Source: Tropicimonas sp. IMCC6043 (lineage in GTDB: Bacteria > Pseudomonadota > Alphaproteobacteria > Rhodobacterales > Rhodobacteraceae). From it: 64,000 bases of DNA. The notes below the pieces were generated by a model, which worked only from the letters and a program-made list of their open reading frames with translations, was not told the origin of the DNA and did not search any database. Positions 8,776 to 18,718 of the stretch are shown here, piece by piece. A program made the translations under genes and the position numbers. How positions within the stretch are numbered: position 1 is the stretch's first letter; each line of letters opens with the position of its first letter. The stretch lies in contig NZ_SELO01000007.1 of NCBI RefSeq assembly GCF_004146235.1, forward strand, positions 1 to 64,000, read 5' to 3'.

Positions 8776-9510
8776 ATGAAGCCACAGCACCGCGCCTATT
8801 CCGTTCACCTGCTGACCGCCACCGGCGCGGTCCTCGCCATGCTGGCGCTGATCTCGGCGGTCTCCTACGACTGGCCGATGATGTTCGTCTGGCTGGTCGC
8901 GGCCTTCATGGTCGACGGCATCGACGGTCCGCTGGCGCGCAAATACGATGTGATCGCGCATGCCCCGCAGGTCGACGGCGCGCTGCTCGACCTGATCATC
9001 GACTATCTGACCTATGTCTTCATCCCCGCCTTCGCGCTCTTTGCCTCCGGTCTGCTGCCCGGCTGGACCGGCTGGGCGGCGTTGATCGGGATCACCTTCA
9101 CTTCGGCGCTCTATTTCGCGGACACGCGGATGAAGACCGAGGACAAGTCCTTCGCCGGGTTCCCCGGCTGCTGGAACATGGTGGTCCTGGTGATCTTCGC
9201 GCTCAAGCCGCCGGTCTGGCTGTGCATGATCGTGATCGTGGCCCTGGCGGCGGCGATGTTCACCTCGCTGCGTTTCATCCACCCGGTCCGGACACGCCGC
9301 TGGCGCTGGCTGTCGCTGCCGGTGGCAATGCTCTGGACGGTTTGCGCGGCTTGGGCGGCCTGGGTGTCGTTCCATCCCGAGAGCCTGGCGCGATTCGGTC
9401 TCGTGGCGACATCCGCCTACCTGCTCTTCGCAGGGATCGCCCAACAGGTCCTGACCCGTCGCCCGAAACGTGCCAAGCCCGGCGCTCAGCCGAAGGGATC
9501 CTCAGGGTAG
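8776..9510 (+). CDS. pcs: Phosphatidylcholine synthase
   Basis: Pcs condenses CDP-diacylglycerol with free choline in the inner membrane, a one-step route typical of alphaproteobacteria that associate with eukaryotes or use choline. The 244-residue, multi-pass protein shows the CDP-alcohol phosphotransferase signature at residues 47-76: D47, D50-G51, A54-R55, then G68, D72 and D76. The spacing between R55 and G68 is longer than in generic CDP-alcohol enzymes, which I take as a Pcs feature. The start at [11 protein letters not shown] is chosen over upstream in-frame ATGs that lack coding character. The last 25 bases overlap the 3' end of truA on the other strand. Confidence 0.9.
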   Translation: MKPQHRAYSVHLLTATGAVLAMLALISAVSYDWPMMFVWLVAAFMVDGIDGPLARKYDVIAHAPQVDGALLDLIIDYLTYVFIPAFALFASGLLPGWTGWAALIGITFTSALYFADTRMKTEDKSFAGFPGCWNMVVLVIFALKPPVWLCMIVIVALAAAMFTSLRFIHPVRTRRWRWLSLPVAMLWTVCAAWAAWVSFHPESLARFGLVATSAYLLFAGIAQQVLTRRPKRAKPGAQPKGSSG

Positions 9511-10253
9511 CCCACGCCCGCGAGATAGAGCCCCTGCGGCGGGCAGACCGGCCCGCAGGCCGCGCGATCGCGCGCTTCCAGTGCCGTGCGGACATCCTCC
9601 GGTTCCCAGGCGCCGGCGCCCACCCGTTCGAGCGTTCCGACGAAGCTCCGCACCTGATTGTGCAGGAAGGACCGGGCGCGGACATGGAAATGGATCTCCG
9701 GGCCGAGCGGGGTGTCGATCGTCTGGATGTCAAGCTGGTCGAGCGTGCGGACCGGGCTGTCGGCCTGGCATTCGGACGCGCGGAAGGTGGTGAAATCGTG
9801 CCGCCCGAGGAGGAACTCCGCGCCTACCTGCATCCTCGCGACGTCGAGCGGATGGGCCACCTGCCAGACCTTGCCCGCGGCCAGGGCTGCGGGGGCGCGG
9901 CGGTTGAGCAGCCGGAACAGGTAGCGCCGCTCCCGGGCCGAGAAACGGGCATGCCAGTCGTCCGGAACGACCGCGACGCCGAGAATGGCAATCGGGTAAG
10001 GCTTGAGGTGATAGTTCAGTGCCTCCGAGAGCCGGAACGGCTCCCAGTCGCGGGTCAGGTCGGCATGCGCAACCTGCGCCAGCGCATGGACGCCGGAATC
10101 GGTCCGCCCCGCGGCTGCGATGGTCGGTGCGGGCTGTTGCAGGCGGCCGAGCGCCGTCTCGACTGCCTGCTGAACCGAGGGGAGGCTCTTCTGGCGCTGC
10201 CAGCCGGCAAAGGGTGCGCCGTCATATTCGATCTTCAAGGCAAAGCGTGGCAT
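9486..10253 (-). CDS. truA: tRNA pseudouridine(38-40) synthase TruA
   Basis: TruA isomerises uridines 38-40 in the anticodon arm of tRNAs. The 255-residue protein has the family N-terminus [18 protein letters not shown] and the catalytic aspartate in [10 protein letters not shown] (D52), plus the C-terminal [13 protein letters not shown] motif. Length is normal. Its stop codon lies 25 bp inside the convergent pcs gene, so neither gene can have a terminator between them without affecting the other. Confidence 0.95.
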   Translation of the reverse strand: MPRFALKIEYDGAPFAGWQRQKSLPSVQQAVETALGRLQQPAPTIAAAGRTDSGVHALAQVAHADLTRDWEPFRLSEALNYHLKPYPIAILGVAVVPDDWHARFSARERRYLFRLLNRRAPAALAAGKVWQVAHPLDVARMQVGAEFLLGRHDFTTFRASECQADSPVRTLDQLDIQTIDTPLGPEIHFHVRARSFLHNQVRSFVGTLERVGAGAWEPEDVRTALEARDRAACGPVCPPQGLYLAGVGYPEDPFG

Positions 10254-10392
10254 GGCGCGCGCTTAGCTGCTGCCTGATCCCGTGTCCATCCGTCGTTGCG
10301 CGGGAAGAATTTCCGCTGCGCCTGTGCTATGCTGGACTTGGACCGCCGCGCCAGGCGGCGATCTTCCCAATTGCACCTGCAGGGAGGAAGAG

Positions 10393-10728
10393 ATGAAACC
10401 CGTTGTCCTTCTGATCGGCCGCCTTCCGGACGTCATGGAAAACGTGATCCGGGAACTCGAGGACCTTCCAATTCACTGGCTCGGCGCGCATGACCGCGCC
10501 GAGGTGATCGCGCAGCTCGAGGCAGAGCCCAACATCCGCTGCGTGGTCATGGGCGCAGGGCTCGACGACAGCATCCGTGGCGAGCTCGTCGGCGTGATCG
10601 CTGCCCGCCGTCCGGACCTCTCGATCCACCTCAAGGACCGCGCCTCCGGACCCGCCGGCATGGCCCCCTTCGCGCGCAGGGTGGTGGAATCGCAGATGCT
10701 CCACTGGAACCGACTCGACGTCGCCTGA
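10393..10728 (+). CDS. Small conserved-looking protein, receiver-like alpha/beta fold
   Basis: The 111-residue protein starts at MKPVVLLIGRLPDVMENV with a strong ribosome-binding site (AGGGAGGAAG at 10381-10390). The alternation of hydrophobic strands (VVLLIG, CVVMGAG, DLSIHLKD) and amphipathic helices resembles a small flavodoxin/receiver-like fold. The acidic pocket and phosphoacceptor of true receivers are not evident, so it may be a pseudo-receiver. No catalytic motif is visible and I do not recognise the family. It stands alone between convergent/divergent neighbours (truA and an aminotransferase). Confidence 0.7.
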   Translation: MKPVVLLIGRLPDVMENVIRELEDLPIHWLGAHDRAEVIAQLEAEPNIRCVVMGAGLDDSIRGELVGVIAARRPDLSIHLKDRASGPAGMAPFARRVVESQMLHWNRLDVA

Positions 10729-10904
10729 TCCGCTTGCCGCCTGCCTTCCGGTTTCTGCGATGGCACGGGTAAAGACAGACGAGACAGCGAACGGTCCTGC
10801 GGATCGTTCCTCCGGCGGGGATACTCGGGAGCAGACAAAGGTGGTTTGGGCGCCCGGGAGTACTTCTGCTTGAAAGCATCCCAAGGGGCGCTCGGAACGG
10901 GCGC

Positions 10905-10921
10905 GGGGGGCACGGCCCCCC
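10905..10921. repeat. Short GC-rich hairpin between convergent genes
   Basis: GGGGGGC (10905-10911) pairs with GCCCCCC (10915-10921) across a 3-base loop, just beyond the 3' end of the aminotransferase gene (10954) and after the small receiver-like gene. No T-run is present on either strand, so termination is possible but unproven. Confidence 0.4.
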
Positions 10922-10953
10922 GACGCGTCAGCAATGTGTTTGCTCGCCGTATC

Positions 10954-12231
<1,278 letters not shown>

Positions 12232-12256
12232 TTAACCGACGCCCATGGAGAGCCCG

Positions 12257-12658
12257 ATGGATGAGAAGACCGATTGGTATGGCGCCGACACCGCGACATT
12301 CGGCGACCGCGTCGCCGGCGCCCGCGAAGCCCTCGGGCTCGACCAGACCGACCTCGCCCGGCGCCTCGGCGTCAAGGTGAAGACAGTGCGCGGCTGGGAG
12401 AACGACCTCAGCGAGCCACGCGCCAACAAGTTGCAGATGCTCTCCGGCGTGCTCGGCGTCTCGCTCATGTGGCTCCTGAACGGCGAGGGGGACGGGCTGA
12501 CCGGGCCGGCCGAGGAGGAGTCGGTGCCGGTCCCCGAGATCCGGTCGCTGCTCCTGGAACTGCGCCAGATCCGTGCCGAAATGGACGATGCGGCCGACCG
12601 ACTCGCGCGCGTGGAAAAACGCCTGAGAACGGCCCTGCTGGAGGCGACCGATACATGA
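12257..12658 (+). CDS. XRE-family helix-turn-helix regulator with C-terminal coiled coil
   Basis: The 133-residue protein carries an XRE/Cro-type HTH at about residues 14-65 (FGDRVAGAREALGLDQTDLARRLGV ... TVRGWEND), then an acidic linker and a C-terminal coiled coil (LLLELRQIRAEMDDAADRLARVEKRL) likely to dimerise. Two in-frame ATGs exist, 12245 and 12257; the second is preferred because GGAGA at 12248-12252 then sits 4-5 bases upstream. The stop overlaps the start of sdhE by the ATGA arrangement, so the regulator and the SDH flavinylation factor are made from one transcript. Regulatory targets are unknown. Confidence 0.88.
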   Translation: MDEKTDWYGADTATFGDRVAGAREALGLDQTDLARRLGVKVKTVRGWENDLSEPRANKLQMLSGVLGVSLMWLLNGEGDGLTGPAEEESVPVPEIRSLLLELRQIRAEMDDAADRLARVEKRLRTALLEATDT

Positions 12659-12930
12659 CCGACGAGACCCGCGAAATGCGGCTTAAGCGCCTTCACATGC
12701 GCTCCTGGCGACGCGGCATCAAGGAGATGGACCTGGTGCTCGGACGCTGGTCCGACGACATGCTGGCGACGATGGATGCGGCCGAGCTCGACCTCTACGA
12801 AGACCTGCTGGGCGAGATGGACCAGGACCTGCTGCGCTGGATCACCGGGCTCGACCCCGTGCCGGAGCGCTACAGGCTGCTCTTCGCGCGGATCTCCGAT
12901 CACGCCAAGGCGCAGGGCACGGCGAACTGA
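12655..12930 (+). CDS. sdhE: FAD assembly factor SdhE
   Basis: SdhE promotes covalent attachment of FAD to succinate dehydrogenase SdhA. The 91-residue protein contains the signature RGIKEMD (RGxxE motif, about residues 20-26) and the helical-bundle sequence LDLYEDLLGEMDQDLLRWITG. The start is fixed by the ATGA overlap with the XRE gene. The sdh structural genes are not in the window. Confidence 0.93.
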   Translation: MTDETREMRLKRLHMRSWRRGIKEMDLVLGRWSDDMLATMDAAELDLYEDLLGEMDQDLLRWITGLDPVPERYRLLFARISDHAKAQGTAN

Positions 12931-12975
12931 GGCACCGCATCCGCGCGCCGGGTTCCGGCGGTGGGCCGGGTGGGG

Positions 12976-13242
12976 TCAGTTCAGGTAGAACTCTCCCTTC
13001 ACCTGCCGCCACTCGCCGGGCGAGATCTCCTTGCGGTGGGTGAACCGGACCGAGTGCAGCGGGCCCTCGATCTTCTCCTGCCAGAACTCGATGAAGCGGA
13101 AGAGCCGCGGGTGATCCGGCGCGATGTCGTAATCCTGCCAGATGAAGCTGTTGAGAACGTTTTGGTAATCCGGCATCCGGTAGAACATCTCTGCGGTGGT
13201 CAGCCCGTAGCCCTTCAGCATCAGTTCCGTTTCGCGGCTCAT
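12976..13242 (-). CDS. usg: Usg family protein
   Basis: The 88-residue soluble protein (METELMLKGYGLTTAEMFYRMPDY-like N-terminus, aromatic-rich core QDYDIAPDHPRLFRFIEFWQ) matches the Usg proteins found across alphaproteobacteria, often near trp genes, with no known biochemical function. Length is normal. It converges on sdhE and diverges from gyrA. The AT-rich 13260-13320 stretch upstream probably holds its promoter. Confidence 0.85.
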   Translation of the reverse strand: MSRETELMLKGYGLTTAEMFYRMPDYQNVLNSFIWQDYDIAPDHPRLFRFIEFWQEKIEGPLHSVRFTHRKEISPGEWRQVKGEFYLN

Positions 13243-13362
13243 TCGCGCATCTCCTTGTCATTGGCTCGCAGATCGATTTTCCTGCACATTTGTTATTTTT
13301 CAAGAAAAACAGTTTGTTGGCAGTCTTCTGCCGTGGCTGACAGAGGTTTTCCGCGCCTGCCA

Positions 13363-13392
13363 TTGCACCTGATCTCGCGGATGGAGTAAGAT
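13363..13392 (+). promoter_or_regulatory. Candidate sigma-70-type promoter of gyrA
   Basis: TTGCAC (13363-13368) and TAAGAT (13387-13392) are spaced by 18 bases and lie about 44 bases before the gyrA start. Both hexamers match consensus at most positions. Prediction by eye only. Confidence 0.5.
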
Positions 13393-13435
13393 ACGCCAAC
13401 AAGATATAGCGGTCCGCCCAGAATGCAGGCAGAGA

Positions 13436-16189
13436 ATGAACGATACGCCGGAACCCCCTGAAAACCAAGAAGAAGACCGCCCCGAACGTTCCGGCTACGA
13501 TGGCCCGACGATCGACATCGCGGCAGAAATGAAGGGCTCCTATCTCGATTACGCGATGAGCGTGATCGTGAGCCGGGCGATTCCGGACTTGCGCGACGGG
13601 CTTAAGCCCGTGCATCGGCGCATCCTCTACGCGATGCACGAGACCGGGAATACGCATGACAAGCCATACCGCAAGTCGGCGCGACCTGTGGGCGACACGA
13701 TGGGCAAATACCATCCCCATGGCGACAGCGCGATCTACGATGCGCTGGTGCGCATGGCGCAACCCTTTTCGATGTCGCTCAAGCTGTTGGACGGGCAGGG
13801 GAATTTCGGCTCCATGGATGGCGATAACGCTGCCGCCATGCGATATACCGAAGTGCGCATGGACAAGCCCGCGGCAAGCCTTCTGGCCGATATCGAGAAG
13901 GACACCGTCGACTTCCAGGACAACTACGACGGCAAGGACCGCGAGCCGACCGTCCTTCCGGCGCGTTTCCCCAACATGCTGGTCAATGGCGCGGGCGGCA
14001 TCGCCGTTGGCATGGCGACCAATATCCCGCCGCACAATCTCGGCGAAGTGATCGACGCCACGCTGGCACTGATCGAAAGCCCGGACCTGTCGTCCGAGGA
14101 CCTGATCGAATACATCCCCGGCCCGGATTTTCCGACCGGCGGAATCATGCTCGGTCGGTCCGGTGCGCGGAAGGCCTATCTGGAAGGGCGCGGCTCGGTG
14201 ATCCTGCGGGCGAAGACGCGGATCGAGGAGCTTCGCAAGGATCGCTACGCCATCGTACTCGACGAGATTCCGTACCAGGTCAACAAGGCCTCGATGATCG
14301 AGAAGATCGCCGAGATGGTGCGCGACAAGAAGATCGAGGGCGTGGCCCATGTCGCCGACGAATCCGACCGGGTCGGCGTGCGCGTGGTCATCGAGCTGAA
14401 GCGGGACGCGACGCCGGATGTGGTGCTGAACCAGCTCTGGCGCTTCACGCCGATGCAGACGCATTTTGGCTGCAACATGCTGGCGCTCAACGGCGGACGG
14501 CCTGAGCAGCTGACGCTGCGCCAGTTCCTCACCGCCTTCATCGACTTCCGCGAGGAGGTGGTCGCCCGCCGCACCGCCTTCCTGCTGCGCAAGGCGCGGG
14601 AACGCAGCCACATCCTCTGCGGCCTCGCCGTCGCGGTCTCCAATGTCGACGAGGTGGTGGCCACGATCCGCGCCTCCGCCGACCCCGCCGATGCCCGTGA
14701 CAGGCTGATGACCCGCCGTTGGCCGGCCGAGGACATCGCCGCCTACATCCGCCTCATCGACGATCCGACCCACCGGATGAACGAGGACGGGACCTATAAC
14801 CTGTCCGAGACCCAGGCCCGCGCGATCCTCGATCTGCGGCTCCAGCGGCTGACCGCGATGGGTGTCCGGGAGGTCACCGACGAGCTTGAAGAGCTTGCCA
14901 AGAGCATCGTCGACTACCTCGACATCCTGCGCTCGCGCGATCGCATCATGAAGATCATCGCCGACGAGCTGATCGAGGTGCGCGACCAGTTCGCCGTGCC
15001 GCGGCGCACCGAGATCGTCGACTGGTCCGGCGACATGGAAGACGAGGACCTGATCGAGCGCGAGGACATGGTCGTGACGGTCACCCAGTCCGGCTATATC
15101 CGGCGCACGCCGCTCAGCGATTTCCGGGCTCAGCGGCGCGGCGGCAAGGGTCTCTCGGGCGGCGACCTGAAGGATGACGACGTGGTGACGACGCTCTTCG
15201 TAGCCAACACCCATACCCAGCTTCTCTTCTTCACCACCGACGGAATGGCCTACAAGCTCAAGACCTGGCGCTTGCCGCTCGGCGGGCGCACTGCGCGCGG
15301 CAAGGCCATCGTCAACATCCTGCCGATCCCGACCGGCGTCTCGATCGCCGCAATCATGCCGGTCGACCGCGACGAAAAGGATTGGGGCGACCTGCAGATC
15401 GTCTTCGCGACTTCGGCCGGCACCGTCCGCCGCAACCGGCTGTCGGATTTCACTAATGTCATGCGCAACGGCAAGATCGCGATGAAATTCGAGGACGAGG
15501 ATGTCGGCACGCGGCTGATCAACGCCCGCATCTGCTCGGAGGACGACGACGTGATGCTGGTGACCCGGCTGGGTCGCGCGATCCGCTTCCCGACCACCGA
15601 TGTACGCGTCTTCAACTCGCGCGCCTCGCTCGGGGTGCGCGGCATTCGGCTGGCAGAGGGCGACGAGGTCGTCTCGATGTCCGTCATCCGCCATTTCGAA
15701 GCCAGCCCCGACGAGCGCGCCGCCTATCTCAAGCAGCGTCGCCTGGTGGCCGGTGCGCCCGACGACGCCGAGCCCGACGAGGACGAACTCGACGTCGAGG
15801 AGGGCCAGCTCTCGCAGGAGCGCTATGCCGAGATGTCGGCGGCCGAGGACCTGATCCTCACCATCACCGCGGGCGGTGCGGGCAAGACGTCGTCGAGCCA
15901 CGATTACCCGGTGCGGGGCCGCGGGGGTCAGGGCGTGGCGGCGATGGACCGGGCGATGCGCGGCGGTCCGCTTGTCGCCTGCTTCCCGGTCGAGCCGGAT
16001 GACCAGATCATGCTGGCGACCTCGACCGGCCAGTCGATACGCTGCCCGGTGGACGGCATCTCCTTCCGCTCGCGCGGCGCTGGCGGAGTGCGGGTCTTCT
16101 CCACGGCCGAGGGCGAAGAGGTGGTCTCGGTCGCCCGGATCGCGGAGCAGGCGGAGGCGGAAGACGACTCGGCGTCCGACGCGGGCTGA
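13436..16189 (+). CDS. gyrA: DNA gyrase subunit A
   Basis: GyrA forms the DNA breakage-reunion part of gyrase, which introduces negative supercoils. The 917-residue protein contains the active-site tyrosine in AAMRYTEV (Y137), the quinolone-resistance region [11 protein letters not shown] with wild-type-like S98 and D102 (equivalents of E. coli S83 and D87), and the GyrA-box QRRGGKG in the C-terminal beta-pinwheel, which distinguishes it from ParC. An acidic insert ([16 protein letters not shown]) lies in the C-terminal domain, as in other Rhodobacteraceae. The start gives an unstructured acidic N-terminal extension of about 15 residues relative to E. coli. Confidence 0.97.
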   Translation: MNDTPEPPENQEEDRPERSGYDGPTIDIAAEMKGSYLDYAMSVIVSRAIPDLRDGLKPVHRRILYAMHETGNTHDKPYRKSARPVGDTMGKYHPHGDSAIYDALVRMAQPFSMSLKLLDGQGNFGSMDGDNAAAMRYTEVRMDKPAASLLADIEKDTVDFQDNYDGKDREPTVLPARFPNMLVNGAGGIAVGMATNIPPHNLGEVIDATLALIESPDLSSEDLIEYIPGPDFPTGGIMLGRSGARKAYLEGRGSVILRAKTRIEELRKDRYAIVLDEIPYQVNKASMIEKIAEMVRDKKIEGVAHVADESDRVGVRVVIELKRDATPDVVLNQLWRFTPMQTHFGCNMLALNGGRPEQLTLRQFLTAFIDFREEVVARRTAFLLRKARERSHILCGLAVAVSNVDEVVATIRASADPADARDRLMTRRWPAEDIAAYIRLIDDPTHRMNEDGTYNLSETQARAILDLRLQRLTAMGVREVTDELEELAKSIVDYLDILRSRDRIMKIIADELIEVRDQFAVPRRTEIVDWSGDMEDEDLIEREDMVVTVTQSGYIRRTPLSDFRAQRRGGKGLSGGDLKDDDVVTTLFVANTHTQLLFFTTDGMAYKLKTWRLPLGGRTARGKAIVNILPIPTGVSIAAIMPVDRDEKDWGDLQIVFATSAGTVRRNRLSDFTNVMRNGKIAMKFEDEDVGTRLINARICSEDDDVMLVTRLGRAIRFPTTDVRVFNSRASLGVRGIRLAEGDEVVSMSVIRHFEASPDERAAYLKQRRLVAGAPDDAEPDEDELDVEEGQLSQERYAEMSAAEDLILTITAGGAGKTSSSHDYPVRGRGGQGVAAMDRAMRGGPLVACFPVEPDDQIMLATSTGQSIRCPVDGISFRSRGAGGVRVFSTAEGEEVVSVARIAEQAEAEDDSASDAG

Positions 16190-16272
16190 GGCCCGGACGG
16201 GTGGCGATCCTTGATCGGGAGAGCCACGCCGGATAGTCCTGTGCTGGCATTGTCAGCGAAAGGGCGTTCAGG

Positions 16273-17535
16273 ATGACGGATTCAGGTGCCAAGACGTCCA
16301 GGGCGCACAGCCTTACCGAGCAATCGATCGAGGCCTTTGAGGAACGGAAGACGACGCGTTCCATCAGGCTCGCCCGGAAGGCCGCTGCCGCCGGGCCCGA
16401 TCTCGAGGATTCGACGCGGCTTGTCCAGTTGCTGCGCGGGCTCGGCGAGACGGCGGATGCCGACGAACTGGAAGCGAAGACCATCGCGCGGCTCGAGAAG
16501 GCCGCAGCGGACCAATCCGATGACGCGAACGTGCTCGGCCTCTGCGGCCATCTGATGATGGAGCTTGGCCGGTTCGACCGGGCCGAGGACATGCTTCTGC
16601 GCGCCAACGAGATCGACCCGACCGACGGGCGCCCGCAGGTGCTCCTGCTGCACGTCCTGCTCAAGCGGGGCGAGCCGGACAAGCTGCTGGAGATCTGGGA
16701 GCCCTTCCTAAACCAAACCAAGGACCAGGCCGAGCACCTCCTCCTGCTGGCCAAGGCCCTGGGGCATTTCGGCTATCGGGAGCATGGCGAGAAGGTGCTT
16801 CTCGCCGGAGAGGCGCTCTTTGCAAAGGACAGGGACGTCTTCGAGACCTCTCTGGCCAATCTCCGCGGAGAGACGGGTGAATGGTCCCAGCGGGAACTCG
16901 CGACGGGACTCTTCGACCAGGCCGCCCGAAGATATGACGAGAACCTCAAGGCGATCGGCAATGCCGGCCCGCAGATGATCGGGCAAATGCTGGCGCAGCT
17001 CGATTTCGCACCGGGCGCTGACCTGCGGATCCTCGACGCGGGCTGTGGCACCGGGCTCTGCGCTCCCTATCTCAGGCCCTTCGCGGCAAGTATCCACGGC
17101 TGCGATGTCTCGACCAAGATGCTGGATCTGTGCAAGGAAAAGCAACTTTACGACTTGCTGACCCGCACCGACCTGCTGACCCGCGCGACCTATCCCCCGG
17201 GCCCGTTCGACCTCGCCGTTTGCGGCGATGTCCTGACCTATTTCGGGGACCTCACGGAAGTTTTCGGCAACCTGGCCTCGGTGCTCAGGCCGGGCGGCTG
17301 GCTTATCTTCACGATCGAGGATGCGACCGAGGCCGCACCGCCCGCAGGCCATCTGATCCTGTCTTCCGGACGGCATGCCCATTCGCTTAGCTACGCGGCC
17401 GACGCTCTGGCCGCCTCCGGATTCACCCGACCGAAGGCGGAGTTCGCCGACACCTTGCGCTACGAGTTCCGGGAGCCGATCCTTGGCCGGGTCATCGCGG
17501 CGCAGCGGCTGGCGATTTTCGGCCCGGCAGGGTGA
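16273..17535 (+). CDS. TPR-containing class I SAM-dependent methyltransferase
   Basis: The 420-residue protein has two parts. Residues 1-200 are helical, tetratricopeptide-like repeats (for example LMMELGRFDRAEDMLLRANEIDPTDGRP). From about 210 it is a Rossmann-fold methyltransferase with motif I LDAGCGTGLCAPYL, motif II CDVSTKMLDLC and motif IV FDLAVCGDVLTYF, then VLRPGGWLIFTIE. The TPR part suggests a protein partner or protein substrate. The substrate is unknown. It starts 83 bp after gyrA and is followed closely by a half-size EamA gene. Confidence 0.85.
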   Translation: MTDSGAKTSRAHSLTEQSIEAFEERKTTRSIRLARKAAAAGPDLEDSTRLVQLLRGLGETADADELEAKTIARLEKAAADQSDDANVLGLCGHLMMELGRFDRAEDMLLRANEIDPTDGRPQVLLLHVLLKRGEPDKLLEIWEPFLNQTKDQAEHLLLLAKALGHFGYREHGEKVLLAGEALFAKDRDVFETSLANLRGETGEWSQRELATGLFDQAARRYDENLKAIGNAGPQMIGQMLAQLDFAPGADLRILDAGCGTGLCAPYLRPFAASIHGCDVSTKMLDLCKEKQLYDLLTRTDLLTRATYPPGPFDLAVCGDVLTYFGDLTEVFGNLASVLRPGGWLIFTIEDATEAAPPAGHLILSSGRHAHSLSYAADALAASGFTRPKAEFADTLRYEFREPILGRVIAAQRLAIFGPAG

Positions 17536-17572
17536 TCGACGCGGCGGCGCGGCAGAGCGGAGGTTCATGGAG

Positions 17573-18010
17573 ATGATGAGCTTCGCGTCGAGCTGGCAGG
17601 TCTGGGCCTTGCTTGCGGCCATGTTCGCGGCCCTGACGGCGATCTTTGCAAAGCTGGGGGTCGAGGATGTGGACCCCGACCCCGCCACATTGGTGCGCAC
17701 CTGCGTCGTGCTCGTGGCGCTCGGCGGCCTGGTCTGGGCGATGGGGAAAATAGAAGGGTTGAGCCGGCTGCGGCCGCAAACCTGGCTTTTCCTGCTGCTC
17801 TCCGGCCTGGCGACCGGGGCGTCCTGGCTCTGCTATTTCCGCGCGATGCAGCTCGGCGACGCATCCCGCGTGGCCCCGATCGACAAGCTCAGCGTCGTCT
17901 TCGTGGCGGTGATCGCTGCGATCTTTCTGGGCGAGCGCCTGTCTGCAGTCGGCTGGGCGGGAATCGGGCTGATCGCCGCCGGCGCGGCGCTTCTGGCACT
18001 GGCGCCGTGA
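17573..18010 (+). CDS. Half-size EamA/DMT transporter
   Basis: The 145-residue protein has about five hydrophobic segments and the EamA hallmarks (TAIFAKLGVEDVDPDPATLVRT near the N-terminus; CYFRAMQLGDASRVAPIDKLSVVFVAVIAAIFLGERLS near the end). Typical DMT transporters have two EamA domains in one chain of about 300 residues. This one has a single domain and would need to dimerise. ATGs at 17567, 17573 and 17576 are in frame; 17573 is chosen for its 9-base spacing from GGAGG at 17559-17563. Substrate unknown. Confidence 0.85.
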   Translation: MMSFASSWQVWALLAAMFAALTAIFAKLGVEDVDPDPATLVRTCVVLVALGGLVWAMGKIEGLSRLRPQTWLFLLLSGLATGASWLCYFRAMQLGDASRVAPIDKLSVVFVAVIAAIFLGERLSAVGWAGIGLIAAGAALLALAP

Positions 18011-18100
18011 GAGCACGCGCAGGGCGCCTGGGCTGCGCGGCGCGGGCGATCCCGCGAGAAACCGTCAGATGTCAGGGGGATGTGCGCTCGCCGCAAGGCT

Positions 18101-18127
18101 GCAGCGGCCGGACGGGCCGGCGGCTGC
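18101..18127. terminator. GC-rich hairpin between convergent EamA and ndk genes
   Basis: GCAGCGGCCGG (18101-18111) pairs with CCGGCGGCTGC (18117-18127) with one mismatch and a 5-base loop, between convergent gene ends at 18010 and 18146. No T-run is visible, so function as a terminator is tentative. Confidence 0.4.
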
Positions 18128-18145
18128 GCCAAGCGTACAAGCAGG

Positions 18146-18568
18146 TCAGCCGACCAGTTCGAGGCCCGAGAAGAAATAGGCGATCTCGACGGCAGCGGTT
18201 TCCGGCGCGTCGGAGCCGTGCACAGAGTTCTCGCCGAGCGACAGCGCGAATTCGCGGCGGATCGTGCCTTCGGCGGCCTCGGCCGGGTTGGTCGCGCCCA
18301 TCACCTCGCGGTTGCGCGTGATCGCGTCCTCGCCCTCGAGCACCTGCACCACGACCGGCTCAGAGGACATGAAGCTCGTCAGTTCGTCGTAGAACGGGCG
18401 CTCCTTGTGGACGGCGTAGAAGACGCCGGCCTGCGCCTTGGTCAGGTGGATACGCTTCTGCGCGATGATGCGCAGGCCGGCGTCCTCGAACTTGGCGTTG
18501 ATCTTGCCGGTCAGGTTGCGGCTAGTGGCGTCGGGCTTGATGATCGAGAGGGTGCGTTCGATGGCCAT
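18146..18568 (-). CDS. ndk: Nucleoside diphosphate kinase
   Basis: Ndk transfers the gamma-phosphate of ATP to other nucleoside diphosphates. The 140-residue protein begins [14 protein letters not shown] and has the phospho-histidine in NSVHGSDA (H117). Length and all landmarks are normal. It converges on the EamA gene and diverges from the caspase gene. Confidence 0.97.
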   Translation of the reverse strand: MAIERTLSIIKPDATSRNLTGKINAKFEDAGLRIIAQKRIHLTKAQAGVFYAVHKERPFYDELTSFMSSEPVVVQVLEGEDAITRNREVMGATNPAEAAEGTIRREFALSLGENSVHGSDAPETAAVEIAYFFSGLELVG

Positions 18569-18718
18569 TGGAAATCTCCTTGGACGGCGTTTCGCTTGGC
18601 GCCGCCCGTAGCATGGGGGTGCGGGGTTGAAAAGCCCCGGGCGCCGACCTTCTCGGCCCGCACGAAAGCGGCTAGGCTGGCCCGCGTCGGACCCCCACGA
18701 CTCGAGAGGAAAGGTCTC

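Noticed and set aside
12842..15901. Very long open frame on the minus strand opposite gyrA
   Set aside because: It is the antisense shadow of gyrA in a high-GC genome; the translation has no domain and is rich in Arg, His and Asp.
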